A stretch of DNA of 62,477 nucleotides from an uncultured SAR92 cluster bacterium. Lineage in GTDB: Bacteria > Pseudomonadota > Gammaproteobacteria > Pseudomonadales > Porticoccaceae. The notes beneath the pieces are model-generated. The model was given only the letters and a program-made list of their open reading frames with translations. It was not told the DNA's origin and searched no databases. The stretch's first letter is position 1. Each line of letters opens with the position of its first letter. Where the stretch lies: NCBI GenBank assembly GCA_902527245.1, contig CABZOI010000012.1, forward strand, positions 1 through 62,477, in the 5' to 3' direction. Below, in pieces: positions 8,781-16,856 of this stretch. Made by a program: the position numbers and the translations under genes.

Positions 8781-9566
8781 CTATAGGTTGTTATTCAAGA
8801 ATCTCAACATTCCATCAGCTGCAGAGATTGCTTTCGAATTAATTTCATATGCACGTTGTGTTTCAATCATATTCACCATTTCCTCCACAACATTCACGTT
8901 TGATGCTTCTAGTGATCCTTGCATTAACATGCCTGAACCCGCCTCTCCAGGAATTGCAACAATCGCAGCACCAGACGCTTCAGTCGGTAACATTAAATTT
9001 CGTCCGATAGGTCTTAACCCTGAATTATTTACAAAAATTGACAAGTTAATCTGTCCCACCTGAGCGGCTCCTCCACCATTTGCTAGTTCAGCGGTCACCG
9101 TACCGTCTCTACCGATAGTGACACTGATTGCATTCTGTGGTATCTGGATGGCAGGTATAATTGCCTCTCCGCCAGCTGTGACAAGCTGACCCTGAGCATC
9201 AAGCTTCATTGAGCCATCTCTTGTATAAGCTACGGTTCCATCCGCCTGTTGAACGGATAAAAACCCTTCACCTGCTATCGCAATATCAAGTGCATTTTCA
9301 GTCGAGATAATATTTCCCTGCCCATGCAGCTTTTCAGTAGCGACTACTCGCGTTCCCGTACCTAACATGAGGCCAGTTGGTGTTTGTGTTTGAGCGTCAG
9401 CCTGACCACCGGCTGGAACAACATTTTGATAAAGAAGATCCTCGAAAACTGCCCTATCCTTTTTAAATCCAGTAGTGTTAACGTTAGCCAAATTGTTTGA
9501 AATCACTTGCATTCTAGTCTGCTGTGCTGTCAAACCGGTTTTTGCTATAAATAATGATGCATCCAT
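8781..9566 (-). CDS. flgG: Distal rod protein FlgG
   Basis: Distal rod subunit. 261 residues, the standard length. The N-terminal motif VISNNLANVNTTGFKKDRAV and the C-terminal SLEASNVNVVEEMVNMIETQ are diagnostic of FlgG. Confidence 0.97.
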   Translation of the reverse strand: MDASLFIAKTGLTAQQTRMQVISNNLANVNTTGFKKDRAVFEDLLYQNVVPAGGQADAQTQTPTGLMLGTGTRVVATEKLHGQGNIISTENALDIAIAGEGFLSVQQADGTVAYTRDGSMKLDAQGQLVTAGGEAIIPAIQIPQNAISVTIGRDGTVTAELANGGGAAQVGQINLSIFVNNSGLRPIGRNLMLPTEASGAAIVAIPGEAGSGMLMQGSLEASNVNVVEEMVNMIETQRAYEINSKAISAADGMLRFLNNNL

Positions 9567-9586
9567 TTCGTATCCTCTTTATTTTT

Positions 9587-10348
9587 TTAACCAAGTTTCA
9601 TTAATGTGGTGCCTGTTTCATCAATCGATTTAATCTCACTGATCATCTTAATTTGGGCTTCATAAGAGCGACTAAAATCCATCATTTTGATCATCGCCTC
9701 GATTGGATTGACGTTACTGCCTTCTAGAGCTCCACTTTGAAGTGATGCAACATTTGGACCTTGAGGGAAAACAGTATTTTTAAATTGCTCATCCTGCGGA
9801 GTAAATAAACCATCGACTCTTCTGACAAGAGGCTGCTCACTAGCATCTAAAAGCAGCAATTTGCCAAGCTCGATAGGCGGAGTTGCAGGTTCACTTGGTA
9901 ATGAGCCAAAAACAGTTCCATCGGGACTTATTGAGACAAGTTGACCTGGAGGTACATTAATAGGTCCCCCCTCTCCTAAAATGAGATGTCCTGCCGCATT
10001 TTCTATAAGTCCCGATGGAGCTATTCGTAAATCTCCACGACGGGTAAAAGCAATATCTCCATTATCAGCCTGGACACCCAAGACTGTTGCGTCATTTAAA
10101 GCAACATCCATTGCTCGACCAGTTCGATTTGTTACGCCCGGCATTAAATTAATTATGTCCTGTGACTCGATTGAAACAGAGGATCTGGAATCAAAGCCGG
10201 CTCCATCAACATCGACTGTTTTCGATGCTAGTGCATAGCTTTCCTTGAAACCAATCGTTGAAACGTTTGCAAGGTTATTAGTAATCTGTGCTCGAATCTC
10301 AGATTGATTGTTTACCGCCGCTAATGATGTAAAAGCTAATCTATCCAT
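9587..10348 (-). CDS. flgF: Proximal rod protein FlgF
   Basis: Proximal rod subunit. 253 residues. The start carries the rod motif ITNNLANVSTIGFKES and the C-terminus reads GALEGSNVNPIEAMIKMMDF, as in FlgF. It lies between flgE and flgG with 18-20 base gaps, as in other gammaproteobacterial flg operons. Confidence 0.96.
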   Translation of the reverse strand: MDRLAFTSLAAVNNQSEIRAQITNNLANVSTIGFKESYALASKTVDVDGAGFDSRSSVSIESQDIINLMPGVTNRTGRAMDVALNDATVLGVQADNGDIAFTRRGDLRIAPSGLIENAAGHLILGEGGPINVPPGQLVSISPDGTVFGSLPSEPATPPIELGKLLLLDASEQPLVRRVDGLFTPQDEQFKNTVFPQGPNVASLQSGALEGSNVNPIEAMIKMMDFSRSYEAQIKMISEIKSIDETGTTLMKLG

Positions 10349-10366
10349 GAGTATTTATCTCTAAAA

Positions 10367-11602
10367 TTATCCACGCATATTGATAAGTGTCTGAGTCAAC
10401 GTGCCAGATGTTTCCATTGCTTTTGCGTTTGACTGAAAATTTCGTTGTGCGGAGATGAGATTTACAAGCTCTTGAGTTAGATCTACATTAGATCGCTCCG
10501 TTGCTCCACTAACCAAAGTCCCTAACCCACTTGTACCTGGTTGCTCATGGATCAAAGTCCCCGATGCACCCGATGCTCTGTATGAAGTATCACCGATCTG
10601 AGTAAGACCCTGTGGCGCAGAGAAACTAGCAAGATTTATCCGACCCGATAATTGCTGAATACCATTAGAATAAGTTGCCATAACAGTTCCATCGCCCTCG
10701 ATGTTTATATTTACTAATTTCCCCTCTGGCGAGCCATCAATGGTTTGATCTATAATTTCAAATGGTTTTGTGTGAGTTTGTAGGTCAAATGATATGGTTA
10801 AATCTTCAGTACGTCCGTCAACCGGCGACGCTGCAATAACTTGATCTGGGATTGCTGCGATCGCTGCACCATTTGCATCAAAACTTACATTAAAGGTATT
10901 TGTCGGTGCCTCGGTCACATCCGTATACATAGCGACTCGATAATCATCCTGAGCTGCCCCCTCTGCTATTTTTTGATAAAAAACAGTGACCGTGTAGGGC
11001 TCTCCAGCATCATCAAATAAAGAAAGTGTTTGCGATGAATTGTAAGTCGTTGGATCAGCAGGATCGATTGCTATCGAACCGTCTCCTGGGCCAATTAAAG
11101 TAGAGCCATCAAAAATTTTAGTATTTATACTAACTTCCGTTGATGCCACTGCAGCCAGGTTTCTGTCAACAACTAAAGGGATCATTGCTTGGTTAAAATC
11201 ACTCGTCCCATCAAGATTTAATGGATGCACTTGTAATGTGTAATCAGAGTCATTAACAATTTGATTGTCCTCATTTAACATAAAGGATCCATTGCGCGTG
11301 TATAACGCACTTCCATCTGTTGATGCCATCGGGAAGAACCCATCTCCTGTGATCGCTAAATCAAGAACATTTTCTGATAATTGCAAACCACCTTGAGAAA
11401 ATTGCTGTGCAATTTCTCGAAGGGCAACGCCACTTCCAAATGCCGTTGAAGCTTTTGTAGACACTGTAGACGCAAAAATGTCACTAAATTTGGCCTCTGA
11501 TCTTTTGAAACTTGTTGTATTTGAGTTTGCAATATTGTTCGAGGCAACTCCCAGCTCAGCTACCGCAGCATTGAGACCTGTTAATGATGTAAAAAAAGAC
11601 AT
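10367..11602 (-). CDS. flgE: Flagellar hook protein FlgE
   Basis: Hook subunit, secreted and polymerised to a controlled length. 411 residues. The N-terminus is MSFFTSLTGLNAAVAELGVA followed by the SNNIANSNTTSFKRSEA motif, and the C-terminus has SGATERSNVDLTQELVNLIS. The length matches gammaproteobacterial FlgE. FlgD, the hook cap, is encoded just upstream. Confidence 0.97.
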   Translation of the reverse strand: MSFFTSLTGLNAAVAELGVASNNIANSNTTSFKRSEAKFSDIFASTVSTKASTAFGSGVALREIAQQFSQGGLQLSENVLDLAITGDGFFPMASTDGSALYTRNGSFMLNEDNQIVNDSDYTLQVHPLNLDGTSDFNQAMIPLVVDRNLAAVASTEVSINTKIFDGSTLIGPGDGSIAIDPADPTTYNSSQTLSLFDDAGEPYTVTVFYQKIAEGAAQDDYRVAMYTDVTEAPTNTFNVSFDANGAAIAAIPDQVIAASPVDGRTEDLTISFDLQTHTKPFEIIDQTIDGSPEGKLVNINIEGDGTVMATYSNGIQQLSGRINLASFSAPQGLTQIGDTSYRASGASGTLIHEQPGTSGLGTLVSGATERSNVDLTQELVNLISAQRNFQSNAKAMETSGTLTQTLINMRG

Positions 11603-11624
11603 ATCAATTTCCCTTTGTTTAAAT

Positions 11625-12311
11625 TTAATTACTAATTCTTTCTACAGCGGTCAGTGGAATGTAAATTCCCTCACCGATTTCTAAAGCTAATTGTTGAAGC
11701 TGAGGATTCCACTTCACACTTCTAACCTCAGCGGTTGTGGTGACTTGTAATGGTATTGTTTTCCCATCCACTTGGGCGGACGCAGTCATTGTGTAAGCAC
11801 CATAAGGAAGAACTGAACCATCCTTGGATCTTCCGTCCCAGGATAAGGATCTGGCTCCGGCATTCACATTTCTTTTTGTCTCGCTATAAACTAATTCACC
11901 AGTTGCTGAGTCATAAATATTGAAAGATAAGGAGTCTGCTTCTCCAGATAAATTTACTGTTCCAACTGAATCCTCGTTATTTCCGCCAATAAAGCTTCCA
12001 CCCTCAATAACAACTTTCTTTCCAACTAAATTTGCACCCGACACCATTTGCTCTTGTCTCATTCCTGAAACCATATTTTCCAGAGATGCCTGCATCCCCT
12101 TTATGCCTTCCACTGAGGAGAATTGTGCCAACTGAGCAACAAATGCCTCATTATCCATCGGGTCTAATGGGCTTTGATTAGTTAATTGAGTTGTCAATAG
12201 TTTAAGGAACGCATCTCTACCAAGGTCCTGCTCGGCCAAAGCGCTCGCATTCTGCTGAGTTCTATATTGATTTGATGTCAGAATTGACGAGTTTAAAACT
12301 GTATCTACCAT
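11625..12311 (-). CDS. flgD: Hook cap / hook assembly protein FlgD
   Basis: Scaffold at the tip of the growing hook. 228 residues. It shows the FlgD N-terminal motif GRDAFLKLLTTQLTNQSPLD followed by PMDNEAFVAQLAQFSSVEGI, then a FLIN/Ig-like C-terminal region with the RSLSWDGRSKDGSVLPYGAY signature. Located between flgC and flgE. Confidence 0.96.
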   Translation of the reverse strand: MVDTVLNSSILTSNQYRTQQNASALAEQDLGRDAFLKLLTTQLTNQSPLDPMDNEAFVAQLAQFSSVEGIKGMQASLENMVSGMRQEQMVSGANLVGKKVVIEGGSFIGGNNEDSVGTVNLSGEADSLSFNIYDSATGELVYSETKRNVNAGARSLSWDGRSKDGSVLPYGAYTMTASAQVDGKTIPLQVTTTAEVRSVKWNPQLQQLALEIGEGIYIPLTAVERISN

Positions 12312-12320
12312 TTAAGTTCC

Positions 12321-12746
12321 TTATACTTTTGTGAGATCTAGTGTTTTCATCATTAACTGTTTTGCAGTATTCATGACTTCAACGTTATTTTGATAACTGC
12401 GCGCAGCTGCCAGCATATCTACCATTTCGACTACTTCATTTACATTCGAAAGAAATACCATGCCATTCTCATCCGCATCGGGATGTCCTGGATCATGGAT
12501 CGAACTATTTGGAGTATTATCTGTGGTGATTTCAGTTATTTTGACACCACCAACAGTAGGTGATCCCAAAGTAGTTTGTTGTTCGGTAAGGATTGCTTCG
12601 AAAACTGGTCGCTTTGCTTTATACGCGGTCTCTTGAGTCCCAGCAGTCGTACTCGAATTTGCCATATTAGAGGCACTAGCATTCATACGCACCATCTGAG
12701 CATTCATGGCTGATCCTGCAATTCCAAACACATTATTGATTGACAT
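12321..12746 (-). CDS. flgC: Proximal rod protein FlgC
   Basis: Proximal rod subunit, 141 residues. The N-terminus (FGIAGSAMNAQMVRMNASAS, NMANSSTTAGTQETAYKAKR) and C-terminus (NEVVEMVDMLAAARSYQNNV, ending KTLDLTKV-like sequence) match FlgC. It starts 5 bases after flgB ends. Confidence 0.97.
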   Translation of the reverse strand: MSINNVFGIAGSAMNAQMVRMNASASNMANSSTTAGTQETAYKAKRPVFEAILTEQQTTLGSPTVGGVKITEITTDNTPNSSIHDPGHPDADENGMVFLSNVNEVVEMVDMLAAARSYQNNVEVMNTAKQLMMKTLDLTKV

Positions 12747-12751
12747 AATTA

Positions 12752-13138
12752 TTATTCTCCTCGGAGTGCTTTTCTGATTCCGCTTATCTCACCTTCCAGA
12801 AATCTGAGCGTGGCCTGATACTGTGCAGCAGCCTTACCGTATTTTGCTTGCTCTACACTGAGTTCAACCGTGTTTCCATCGACTGATGAATTGAAGGGCA
12901 CGGTATAAACCATCTCAGCAGACCCTTTAAAAGCGTTGTTGGAAATATGGTTTTGATGTGTCGCTTTAATTGAAGTTGTCGAACCAGCATTTTTTAGTAC
13001 ATCTGAGAAGTCTAAATCCTGGGCTTTAAAATTTGGTGTGTCTGCATTTGCAATATTGCGAGAAAGAACCTCCATTCGCTGTCCGCGAAGAGATAACATT
13101 GTTTGAGCTTGTGCAAAAGTATTATCAAAAATTTTCAT
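12752..13138 (-). CDS. flgB: Proximal rod protein FlgB
   Basis: Proximal rod subunit, 128 residues. The motif LSRNIANADTPNFKAQDLDF is diagnostic and the end YQATLRFLEGEISGIRKALR is typical. First gene of the flgB-fliD unit; a sigma-54 promoter lies about 75 bases upstream. Confidence 0.97.
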   Translation of the reverse strand: MKIFDNTFAQAQTMLSLRGQRMEVLSRNIANADTPNFKAQDLDFSDVLKNAGSTTSIKATHQNHISNNAFKGSAEMVYTVPFNSSVDGNTVELSVEQAKYGKAAAQYQATLRFLEGEISGIRKALRGE

Positions 13139-13152
13139 CTAAATAATTCAAT

Positions 13153-13179
13153 TAAAGTTCTAAAAGTTTTTGTCGATAA
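13153..13179 (+). promoter_or_regulatory. Sigma-28 promoter reading towards flgA, inside the flgB leader
   Basis: TAAAGTTC (13153-13160), an 11-base spacer, and GTCGATAA (13172-13179): 14 of 16 consensus positions. Expected start is near 13186, giving flgA a leader of about 215 bases. It faces the flgB sigma-54 promoter, and the predicted 5' ends of the two transcripts overlap by roughly 15 bases. Confidence 0.8.
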
Positions 13180-13211
13180 AACTCGTTAATCGACTCGTCT
13201 GTGTTCTTTGA

Positions 13212-13227
13212 AGCAAAACAGATGCCA
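13212..13227 (-). promoter_or_regulatory. Sigma-54 promoter of the flgB operon
   Basis: On the minus strand: TTGGCATCTGTTTTGCT, i.e. GG and GC separated by exactly 10 bases, matching the sigma-54 consensus TGGCAY-N5-TTGCW. Expected start is near 13200, about 62 bases before the flgB ATG. The -24/-12 form is shared with the flhA and flrC promoters in this window. Confidence 0.88.
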
Positions 13228-13320
13228 ACTCTCATTTCTCTCTTTAAAAATAAAGAAAACCTTATTGATTTCAATCAGTTATAAAATCGAAAGAATGGTT
13301 GATTTTTGGAGAAGCCGCTT

Positions 13321-13355
13321 TTGTGGCATGGCCTTGCCGGTCGGGTTTGCCACAA
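13321..13355 (+). other. GC-rich perfect inverted repeat in the flgA leader
   Basis: TTGTGGCA (13321-13328) and TGCCACAA (13348-13355) are perfect 8-base arms around a 19-base GC-rich loop, in an otherwise AT-rich intergenic region. It would form a stable hairpin in the long leader of the sigma-28 transcript, or be a dyad operator in DNA. No T-run follows, so it is not an intrinsic terminator. Confidence 0.6.
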
Positions 13356-13401
13356 TGTCGGTATTGCGTCAGATATTTTTGTAAGCCATACTTTTAACAT
13401 C

Positions 13402-14469
13402 ATGCGAATAAAGTTATCGGTCCTCATCTTCGTCCTATCTCTGTCAATCCTGAATGTAATGGGAGTAGAGGCAGAAGAAAAAGATGCAAGATCAAATTTA
13501 ATCAGTGACATAAAAAGCTGGGTATCAAGCACTCTTTCAATACAGCAAAATGAAATCAAAGTCTTGGCACTAGACAAAAGACTTAAAATTCCAGTATGTG
13601 AAGAAAGTTATACAATAAGTTTTCCTTACCAAAAAACAAATAACACAGTTCTCGCAGAATGCCTTAAGTCAGAGTGGCGGGCCTACGTTGGTATTAAAAT
13701 TTTTCAGCAAGTTAACGCGTATGCTTATACAAAAAACATGCTCCCAGGTAGTATTTTAACGATGCAACATTTGACAAAAATTGAAGTTAATAAAAATTCT
13801 AAAGGCTTGCTTGATGCAGATGATTTAAAAGACACGATGGTACTAAACGTAAAAGTTAGCAAACAACAACTAGCCGAAAAAAGGCATTTATCAAAAGGTG
13901 TCAAAGTATTCACTACAATAAGAGATCTAAAAAAAGGAGAGAAGATTGGAGCAAATGACTTTATAGCAGAGATAAAGAGCGAATCTCAAATTTCGAAAAA
14001 TCAATTACTTGTTGCAGAGGTAATTGCAGATTCAAGGGCTTCAAGGGACTTACAAATCGGCACAACATTATCCCATTCAGATTTAAAATTAAGGAAGAAA
14101 GTATTAGTTGCTTCGGAAATCATTCCGCAAGGACAAAAAGTTACACCATTCAACACAAACGTGAGTGATTATTTTGATGTAATTGCAACAGATACGTTGA
14201 TGTCGACATCTGATGCCGAGCATATGGAGGTAGTGCGAACTATTAAATCGGGATCACCTATACGACTATCAGATGTTCGGCCCTCTCTGATGGTTAAAAA
14301 AGGTGATGACGTATATTTAGTAATAGAGAAAGGATCACTATCAATCACTACAAAAATGCTCGCATTAGAAGATGGAAAATTTGGTGCTCAAATAAAACTA
14401 AAAAATCCAGAATCACAGGAAATCGTAAGTGGAATCGTTTCAGGGCCTGGGAAAACAAAGGGGATTTAA
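13402..14469 (+). CDS. flgA: FlgA, P-ring assembly chaperone
   Basis: Periplasmic chaperone for P-ring (FlgI) assembly. The ATG at 13402 is preferred because it begins a signal peptide (MRIKLSVLIFVLSLSILNVM) ending before residue 26, giving 355 residues; an upstream in-frame start at 13306 would add 32 residues ahead of the signal peptide. No strong RBS is visible. The C-terminal half holds the SAF/ChapFlgA region (VLVASEIIPQGQKV, then the final VVRTIKSGSPIRLSDV and IEKGSLSITTKMLALEDG). It is longer than the typical ~230 residues because of an N-terminal extension containing a weak SAF-like repeat. Divergent from flgB. Confidence 0.93.
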   Translation: MRIKLSVLIFVLSLSILNVMGVEAEEKDARSNLISDIKSWVSSTLSIQQNEIKVLALDKRLKIPVCEESYTISFPYQKTNNTVLAECLKSEWRAYVGIKIFQQVNAYAYTKNMLPGSILTMQHLTKIEVNKNSKGLLDADDLKDTMVLNVKVSKQQLAEKRHLSKGVKVFTTIRDLKKGEKIGANDFIAEIKSESQISKNQLLVAEVIADSRASRDLQIGTTLSHSDLKLRKKVLVASEIIPQGQKVTPFNTNVSDYFDVIATDTLMSTSDAEHMEVVRTIKSGSPIRLSDVRPSLMVKKGDDVYLVIEKGSLSITTKMLALEDGKFGAQIKLKNPESQEIVSGIVSGPGKTKGI

Positions 14470-14486
14470 AAAAATAAAATATTTTC

Positions 14487-14513
14487 TATAGAATTCTTTT
14501 TATCTGTCGATAT
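14487..14513 (+). promoter_or_regulatory. Probable sigma-28 promoter of flgM
   Basis: TATAGAAT (14487-14494), 11 bases, GTCGATAT (14506-14513). The -10 half is good and the -35 half only partly matches. It places the transcript start near 14520, 45 bases before the flgM ATG. Sigma-28 control of its own anti-sigma factor is common in other flagellar systems. Confidence 0.6.
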
Positions 14514-14533
14514 ACTAAGTGAAAACTATAAAG

Positions 14534-14552
14534 TTTGAACAATAGGTTCAAA
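14534..14552 (+). other. Small hairpin abutting the flgM ribosome binding site
   Basis: tttgaac (14534-14540) and gttcaaa (14546-14552) are perfect 7-base arms with a 5-base loop. The flgM RBS (aaggag) starts directly after the stem. It may hold the RBS open or partly occlude it; the function is inferred. Confidence 0.5.
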
Positions 14553-14564
14553 AAAGGAGTAGAC

Positions 14565-14855
14565 ATGACTGATCCTATCTCACATTTAAGCCGATCTTCT
14601 GGTCACTTAAACGTTGACAATGATAAGGCAAAACCAAAAAAAGTAGAGCCTGAAAGCCAGCCAAAAGTTCAACCCCAAGGCAAGGATGAAGTGCTTCTGA
14701 GCGAGATTACTGAAAAATCTCTAGCAAAAGCAGAATTTGATGAGGCAAAAGTCAATGAGATCAAGGCTGCTATCCAAGAAGGGAAGTATCCTATTGATTC
14801 AAAAAAGATTGCAGAGAGCTTTTTGGCACTAGAAAAAATGATTGGCGGTAAATAA
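14565..14855 (+). CDS. flgM: Anti-sigma-28 factor FlgM
   Basis: Binds FliA and blocks late gene expression until it is exported through the finished hook. 96 residues from the ATG at 14565, chosen because AAGGAG lies 6 bases upstream; an in-frame start 30 bases earlier has no RBS. The N-terminus is polar and disordered, and the C-terminal FlgM domain has KVNEIKAAIQEGKYPIDSKK followed by IAESFLALEK. A terminator directly follows, and flgN lies downstream. Confidence 0.95.
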   Translation: MTDPISHLSRSSGHLNVDNDKAKPKKVEPESQPKVQPQGKDEVLLSEITEKSLAKAEFDEAKVNEIKAAIQEGKYPIDSKKIAESFLALEKMIGGK

Positions 14856-14882
14856 TCTCATACAAAAAATGGAATTTCATGA

Positions 14883-14911
14883 AAGCCGCAATATTTTATT
14901 GCGGCTTTTTT
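14883..14911 (+). terminator. Rho-independent terminator between flgM and flgN
   Basis: aagccgcaata / tattgcggctt forms an 11-bp stem with a 3-base loop, followed by a T-run. It lies only 36 bases ahead of the flgN ATG, so flgN probably depends on read-through or on an unrecognised promoter. Confidence 0.88.
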
Positions 14912-14946
14912 GATGCTATTGTTATCACCAGAGGGATATTTAAGCT

Positions 14947-15381
14947 ATGGAAAATTCTATTAATAAAGACTTTTTGCTAACAAATGCTCTAAACAGCGCG
15001 ACTGCTTTAAAGGGATTATTAGAGCAAGAATTTGAAGCTTTAAAATCACAAAATATAGCTGATTTTGAAAAACTCCAACCCAAGAAAACAGAAATTATCA
15101 GTCTCCTTTCAAATCCAGAGCTCTCAAACATAGTGAAAAATAATGCCAGTATAGAATCAACAAAATCTACATTGGGTATTTGGGATAATCTCACGAAGAT
15201 TATATCTGAATGTAAAGATTTACATAGACGGAATGAAATATTCATCAATCGAAAACTTGAGTCAATCAAGGGTGCATTAAATACAATTCAAACACCTGAT
15301 CCCATAAGTTCTGTTGAAGTATATGATCGCCTAGGTAAAGTTAGGAAAGGCAAAGTGCGTCAGCATGTGGGTAAAGCCTGA
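14947..15381 (+). CDS. flgN: Flagellar export chaperone FlgN
   Basis: Cytoplasmic chaperone of the junction proteins FlgK and FlgL. 144 residues, mostly helical. The FlgN-family features are LLEQEFEALKSQNIADFEKL near residue 25 and the Gly/Lys-rich tail YDRLGKVRKGKVRQHVGKA. Its place after flgM matches other gammaproteobacteria. It ends 3 bases before the convergent FlhB-like gene. Confidence 0.9.
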   Translation: MENSINKDFLLTNALNSATALKGLLEQEFEALKSQNIADFEKLQPKKTEIISLLSNPELSNIVKNNASIESTKSTLGIWDNLTKIISECKDLHRRNEIFINRKLESIKGALNTIQTPDPISSVEVYDRLGKVRKGKVRQHVGKA

Positions 15382-15384
15382 AAT

Positions 15385-15666
15385 TTAAATATCTTTGTTA
15401 TCCTCAGGTCTCATGCCCTTCAACCAATAAACCCAAGAGAGAATAACAGCTACTGACACATATAAGTTCTCAGGAATTTCTTCATTCAACTCAACTTGAC
15501 TTAGTAGGGACACAAGACGTTTATCTTCTGCAATAAATACGCCTTGTTTTTCAGCCTCTGCGATAATGGCTTCAGCTACCTCAGCATCCCCTTTTGCAGT
15601 TAAGATTGGTATGGGATTCTCTCCGTACTCTAAAGCAACTGCCTTTTTTATTTTTTTCTTGTTCAC
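15385..15666 (-). CDS. Stand-alone FlhB C-terminal-domain paralogue (FhlB-like)
   Basis: 93 residues matching only the part of FlhB/YscU after the autocleavage site (KAVALEYGENPIPILTAKG, then AEAEKQGVFIAEDKRLVSLL). There is no membrane domain and no NPTH motif. Small FlhB-C paralogues like this are known in many bacteria, where they can partly replace the cleaved FlhB tail. It overlaps the FliK-like gene by 4 bases, so the two are translationally coupled. Both belong to export substrate switching. Confidence 0.88.
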   Translation of the reverse strand: MNKKKIKKAVALEYGENPIPILTAKGDAEVAEAIIAEAEKQGVFIAEDKRLVSLLSQVELNEEIPENLYVSVAVILSWVYWLKGMRPEDNKDI

Positions 15667-16814
15667 GTTCTTACGTCCAATACCTGCCCTGGGCCGGTGA
15701 GCGATTTTTCAATAATGGGTCTCTCTGCATTCAAAACAACAAACTTTCCTAAAGAAATTCCAAATCCGGAAAATAATTCTCCTAAAAACTGCTCCCCTGA
15801 TTTCGCGATCTCGAAAACTTTCTGATCGGCTGCCCACAAGATCATCTCGACGGACATTTCACTTTTTAGGGTTGCTTTTGACCAGATTTCTCCAAGTTCT
15901 CTCGAATCAGTGTAAAGATTGACAACCCAGTTTTGAGGGATTATGGTATTTTTGGATAATCGCTCGCGATCATCGATATCCTCTTCCCAATCTCTGCCTA
16001 CTTTGTTGTCTGTATCAGTGACATCAGCCTCCTCAGCCTCAATATTTATTTCGACAGGATCGCTATCGGAAAATGGAATAACAAAATTATAAGAAATTCC
16101 CTGATTTTTCTGAAAATACATTGCCTCCAATTGATTACTTTCTATTTCATCTATTGCTTGATTAAGCATAATTCTGTCGGGAGAGTTAGCTGACATAAAA
16201 TTTAGAATGGTCCGTAAAAATTGCTTTAGATCTGACCGATTCACCGATTGTTTACTTAACATTGACTCTCCAAATAACCCTGAGTTTTGCATCGCAGCTC
16301 TAGCCATTTCTGGCGAAAAACTGCGCATACTTGACATCAGCTGACTCATTTTTAAATCAAAACTTTTCTCACCTATCTGAGTCATAATCTTATCGATTGA
16401 TTCTGGTGAGAAGAGCTTCGCCAAAGAAGACGGTTGAGATGGCCGATAAAATAGTGAAAGAATTTTTGCTGTGTCACCACCTGACAACAGACTATTGATA
16501 GAGGTAGAAGTGCTTGAAGTTGCGGTTGGTTCAGTTGAGACAGCTTGAAGAGTCATCCCTGAGCGGGATTGCTTTACACGAAATTCAATGACATCACCGG
16601 GCTTAAACTTCTTAGAAGACTTTAGTTCAAAGTCTCTATTGTTTAGAATTAACCGAGCAAGTCCTTGACGATCCTCTACCACTCCTCTGACAATTTGGTT
16701 ATCAACTAACCCCATCGATTTTGCCACTTGATCAGTAACCCTAATTGACTCAACTCCCTCCAGTAAGGGAGTTATCATTCTAGGTATAAGATTGACTTGC
16801 TCAGTACCAAGCAT
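15663..16814 (-). CDS. Second FliK-like protein (hook-length / export-switch family)
   Basis: 383 residues. An N-terminal OB-like segment (KFKPGDVIEFRVKQSRSG) is followed by a polar linker, and the C-terminus (about 290-380) resembles the FliK hook-length-control C domain (WVVNLYTDSRELGEIWSKA, LGELFSGFGISLGKFVV). It is distinct from the main fliK at 31201-32424. Coupling to the FlhB-C paralogue suggests a substrate-specificity role, for example in modulating FlhB. The exact role is unproven. Confidence 0.8.
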   Translation of the reverse strand: MLGTEQVNLIPRMITPLLEGVESIRVTDQVAKSMGLVDNQIVRGVVEDRQGLARLILNNRDFELKSSKKFKPGDVIEFRVKQSRSGMTLQAVSTEPTATSSTSTSINSLLSGGDTAKILSLFYRPSQPSSLAKLFSPESIDKIMTQIGEKSFDLKMSQLMSSMRSFSPEMARAAMQNSGLFGESMLSKQSVNRSDLKQFLRTILNFMSANSPDRIMLNQAIDEIESNQLEAMYFQKNQGISYNFVIPFSDSDPVEINIEAEEADVTDTDNKVGRDWEEDIDDRERLSKNTIIPQNWVVNLYTDSRELGEIWSKATLKSEMSVEMILWAADQKVFEIAKSGEQFLGELFSGFGISLGKFVVLNAERPIIEKSLTGPGQVLDVRT

Positions 16815-16856
16815 AATTTATTCAGCTAACTTTCTATCTGCCCTTTTAACCAACTC

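Noticed and set aside
13324-13338. Sigma-54-like TGGCAT-TTGCC in front of flgA
   Set aside because: The spacer between GG and GC is 9 bases, one short. Sigma-54 promoters tolerate this poorly, and the site overlaps the inverted repeat.
13275-13577. Minus-strand open frame of 100 codons over the flgA start
   Set aside because: It overlaps the signal peptide and start of flgA and the regulatory region; no RBS and no family resemblance.
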